Shown one piece after another: positions 62,501-64,000 of a stretch of DNA of 64,000 nucleotides. Each line of letters begins with the position of its first letter. The stretch's first letter is position 1. Under the pieces are notes generated by a model, which worked only from the letters and a program-made list of their open reading frames with translations, did no database searches and had not been told where the DNA came from. Source of the DNA: Cytophagales bacterium WSM2-2 (GTDB taxonomy: Bacteria > Bacteroidota > Bacteroidia > Cytophagales > Cyclobacteriaceae); NCBI GenBank assembly GCA_015472025.1, contig BNHL01000001.1:4328001-4392000 (forward strand), written 5' to 3'. Made by a program: the position numbers and the translations under genes.

Positions 62501-64000
62501 AGTAACAAGCACGAGTGCGCTGATGCTGGACCTGGCTCTGGATACTTTTGGGAGTATCAATGAAATACGAACATCTTTTGGTGGTACCAGTACCAATGTG
62601 ATTTCAAGAACCTTCGAGTATGACCATGCCGGTCGCCTTGTAAATACCTGGCACAGCCTGAATAGTGCAACACCTGTATTACTGGCAAAGAACGAGTACA
62701 ACGAAGTAGGTCAGCTTGTTGACAAGAAATTGCACAGTACGAATGGTACGAGCTTCAAGCAAAGCACTGACTATCGTTATAACATCCGCGGGTGGCTCAC
62801 ATCCATCAATGACTCACAATTGTCTGTTACCGACACCGACAGTAATCGTGATCTGTTTGGTATGAACCTTTCGTACAATGATCCGGTAAGCGGACTTAAC
62901 AATGCTAAACAGTTTAATGGTAATATCTCTGCGATACGCTGGAGTAACAACCTGGCGCTGGGTACTATTAAAGACGTGGCTTACAACTATTGCTACGACA
63001 CCATGAACCGGATTAAGTCGGCATCATACCTGACCCACTCCGGCACGTGGACAGCATCGACAAACTTTGCGGAGAAGAATTTCTCGTATGACCAGAATGG
63101 AAACATCCGGAAACTGACCCGCACAGCTACGGCAGCCACAGCGATGGATGACCTTGCCTATACCTACCGCGGTAATCAATTGACTACCGTAACGGATGGG
63201 GGAGATGTGACCAAAGGCTTCACCGATGGCAATACGAGCGGAGACGACTACAGCTACGATATGAACGGCAATATGATTGCTGATAAAAATAAAAACATCA
63301 CGGCTATCACCTATAACTATCTCAACCTCCCGCAGCAAGTGACTAAAGGCACTGGTGAGAAGATCGTATACACCTATGATGCAGGTGGAGGAAAACTGAA
63401 GCAACAGGTATACAATGCAAGCAGTGTACTACAAAAGACAACCGACTACACCGGTGAATACATTTATCAAAATGACACGTTGCAATTCGTTAATCATGAG
63501 GAGGGAAGGGTAGTGATCAAGAATACGACCACGCCTGAATACCAATATCATTTAAAAGATCATCTGGGCAACGTGCGTGTGACGTTTACCACAAAGAATG
63601 ATATTGACCAGGCTCAAGCCACTTTTGAACCTGCTAACCAGAATGCAGAGCAAAGCAAATTTCTGCGCATGGATGATGCGCGTATCATCAACTCAGCTTT
63701 GTTCGATCATACCCACAACGGTACTACTGCTTACTCGGAAAGGTTAAGCGGCTTAGCGAACGAAAAGACAGGCATAGCACGCTCGATCAGCGTGATGCCG
63801 GGCGACACGATAAAGATGGAGGTGTTTGCGAAGTATGTCGATGCAAGCAACAGTAACAATACAGTAGCACTTAATCAATTGATTGCACAGATCATCGCAG
63901 GTACAGCGAGTGCAGGTACAGTAATAGACGGGGTAAACTATGCCACCAATGGAAATACGCCATTCCCGTATACCGGTCTTGCTGGCGAAGGTAGTAGCAC
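59568..64000 (+). CDS. Secreted RHS/YD-repeat protein with triplicated lectin-like/SprB cassette, 3' partial
   Basis: The frame is open from ATG 59568 to the window end (at least 1477 aa). In order: signal peptide MKHIYILVTALTISVVFGAV; three copies of a roughly 155-aa beta-sandwich module (from Trp29, Trp256 and Trp480), each with GWG(N/S)xGANS, DGWIE and the QVGDVxRIAR-GTVxFYxN motif; SprB repeats between them (TGGTAPYSYSWSSGEQTSGI); then, at residue 642, SFQYKYDGRKRMIAKKVPGA, the normal continuation of a DUF6443 RHS protein. A fourth module copy starts near residue 860, followed by YD repeats and the RHS core motif HLKDHLGNVRVTF at 1328-1340. The variable C-terminus, where a toxin could sit, lies beyond the window. 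Confidence 0.88.
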   Translation, partial: MKHIYILVTALTISVVFGAVAQTGQSVIWRERAGADVNSNGSLTKTAAGGWGNAGANSFNALAASTDGWIEFTIADNTSRYIIAFGAAGTNFQYTQSVQGILVNVSDHGLYFMQSNNGGSLVTHWQVGDVMRIARVAGTVHFYQNGSEIGSPASNVNGSFIAKSIIDTGSSPAVTTSFGIPVTLSAGITPTGVSSNTGAISLTLTGGTAPYSYSWSSGEQTSGISGKAAGAYTVTVTDAVGGTAVGTFSIGYSVSWTELQGVTGTSTLTKTAADGWGNGGANSFNVLPANTDGWIELTVADDESRYIISFGKAHTDFQYTEADAGILINVSDHGEYEMQHDNGGSVIGYWQVGDVIRIARVGGTVRFYQNKTEIGTPVQNANELVAKSIIYNGSSPAVTSSFNIPVTLSVSVTPTGSSSPTGAIAVTASGGTAPYTYSWSSGEQTSTISNKGAGNYSVTVSDATGRTTVRVFSIGYNVKWTQQTGVTGSEGILTKTVDDCWGSGGANSLNVLPAGTDGWIEFTIADNTSDYIISLAMADNDFLYTAAVQGIAVNVPDHGLYVVQSNGGGSVLGYWQVGDVIRIARISGTVHFYHNQSEIGTPAQNVNNAFIIKSIIETGISPAVSVSFGAPLSVAEIINVYSFQYKYDGRKRMIAKKVPGADWVYMVYDNRDRLVLTQDGNQRLSNQWTFTKYDALNRPVMTGIYSHGAPAEQADMNALISTTNFSETYNGDATNHGYTNTVFPNDLTKLEALSVTYYDNYNFKSTFTTGTDYDYGASDISGLPLSAQSAVVGQATGTKVKVLKIGNWLKTVSYFDEKYRVIQTVADNSKAGTDRTSNVYDFVGKLLATQTTTTTSNLTWKDPSNVLLFSNGVLSTLSGQGAGVVSTQVLPANTDGWVETKVNQIKTTQEFGLSATNPDNLQSSINFGIRTSLNTQYAMENGSQKTGTVVAVGDVLRIERVGGTIRYYRNGTLTYTSQVTSTSALMLDLALDTFGSINEIRTSFGGTSTNVISRTFEYDHAGRLVNTWHSLNSATPVLLAKNEYNEVGQLVDKKLHSTNGTSFKQSTDYRYNIRGWLTSINDSQLSVTDTDSNRDLFGMNLSYNDPVSGLNNAKQFNGNISAIRWSNNLALGTIKDVAYNYCYDTMNRIKSASYLTHSGTWTASTNFAEKNFSYDQNGNIRKLTRTATAATAMDDLAYTYRGNQLTTVTDGGDVTKGFTDGNTSGDDYSYDMNGNMIADKNKNITAITYNYLNLPQQVTKGTGEKIVYTYDAGGGKLKQQVYNASSVLQKTTDYTGEYIYQNDTLQFVNHEEGRVVIKNTTTPEYQYHLKDHLGNVRVTFTTKNDIDQAQATFEPANQNAEQSKFLRMDDARIINSALFDHTHNGTTAYSERLSGLANEKTGIARSISVMPGDTIKMEVFAKYVDASNSNNTVALNQLIAQIIAGTASAGTVIDGVNYATNGNTPFPYTGLAGEGSS
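59652..61463 (+). repeat. Large in-frame coding repeat, two full units and one partial
   Basis: Units start at 59652 (681 bp), 60333 (672 bp) and 61005 (partial, to about 61463; no SprB part). Each full unit encodes a lectin-like module plus an SprB repeat. Conservation is at DNA level: 59772-59800 and 61122-61150 are identical over 29 bases, and the segments around 60616, 61296 and 59946 are nearly so. A more diverged fourth module is at about 62145-62590. Confidence 0.85.

Overview
The window reads as a chromosomal segment of a Bacteroidota bacterium, probably of the order Cytophagales or Chitinophagales (the order is inferred from family composition only). The evidence is SusC/SusD pairs, Gfo/Idh/MocA and FtsX-type permeases of Bacteroidota style, DUF6443-type RHS proteins with SprB repeats, weak Shine-Dalgarno sequences, and several promoters matching the Bacteroidota pattern TTTG-N19..23-TAnnTTTG. 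It holds two glycan utilisation loci, a mixed housekeeping and regulatory stretch, and a secreted RHS-family operon that runs off the right edge. No rRNA, tRNA, CRISPR array, transposase or prophage was seen.

Region 1 (1-10658, + strand) is a pectin locus: SusD (5' end cut off by the window), a DUF4957/DUF5123-like lipoprotein, a terminator-like hairpin, then CE12 acetylesterase, CE8 methylesterase, GH43, PL1 pectate lyase, a second CE8 and GH28 polygalacturonase. Together they would deacetylate, demethylate and depolymerise homogalacturonan. Region 2 (10728-16561) carries the catabolic end of the galacturonate route: altronate dehydratase (minus strand) and, divergently, a Gfo/Idh/MocA oxidoreductase, KDG kinase, KDPG aldolase and a hexuronate MFS transporter. 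Uronate isomerase and tagaturonate reductase are not in the window. A perfect 20-bp palindrome sits in the divergent promoter.

Region 3 (16562-34299) is mixed: a small secreted protein, a 65-aa protein with a good promoter, catalase-peroxidase KatG, a TPR sensor kinase with NarL-type regulator, two FtsX/MacB-type permeases around a PadR regulator, a GIN-domain protein, an NADP/F420-type oxidoreductase divergent from an HxlR regulator, an ArsR/AHSA1/DoxX/YdeI/DUF4256 group, and a small secreted protein.

Region 4 (34300-52222) is a glucuronoxylan locus with divergent arms. The minus arm encodes SusC, SusD, GH2, GH115 alpha-glucuronidase and GH10 xylanase. The plus arm encodes an SDR dehydrogenase, xylulokinase, xylose isomerase and a secreted SGNH acetylesterase. 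The shared promoter region carries a 24-bp palindrome with the same core (GCAAyCGATTGC) as the palindrome in the hexuronate locus, which suggests one LacI-type regulator links xylan and uronate use.

Region 5 (52223-53314) is a 1.1-kb spacer with 21-bp tandem repeats and two strong hairpins. Region 6 (53315-64000) is an operon of four secreted proteins: an RHS-like protein, a small lipocalin-like protein, and what looks like one DUF6443 RHS protein split into two separately exported polypeptides, the second carrying a triplicated lectin-like/SprB cassette. This split RHS arrangement is the most unusual thing in the window.
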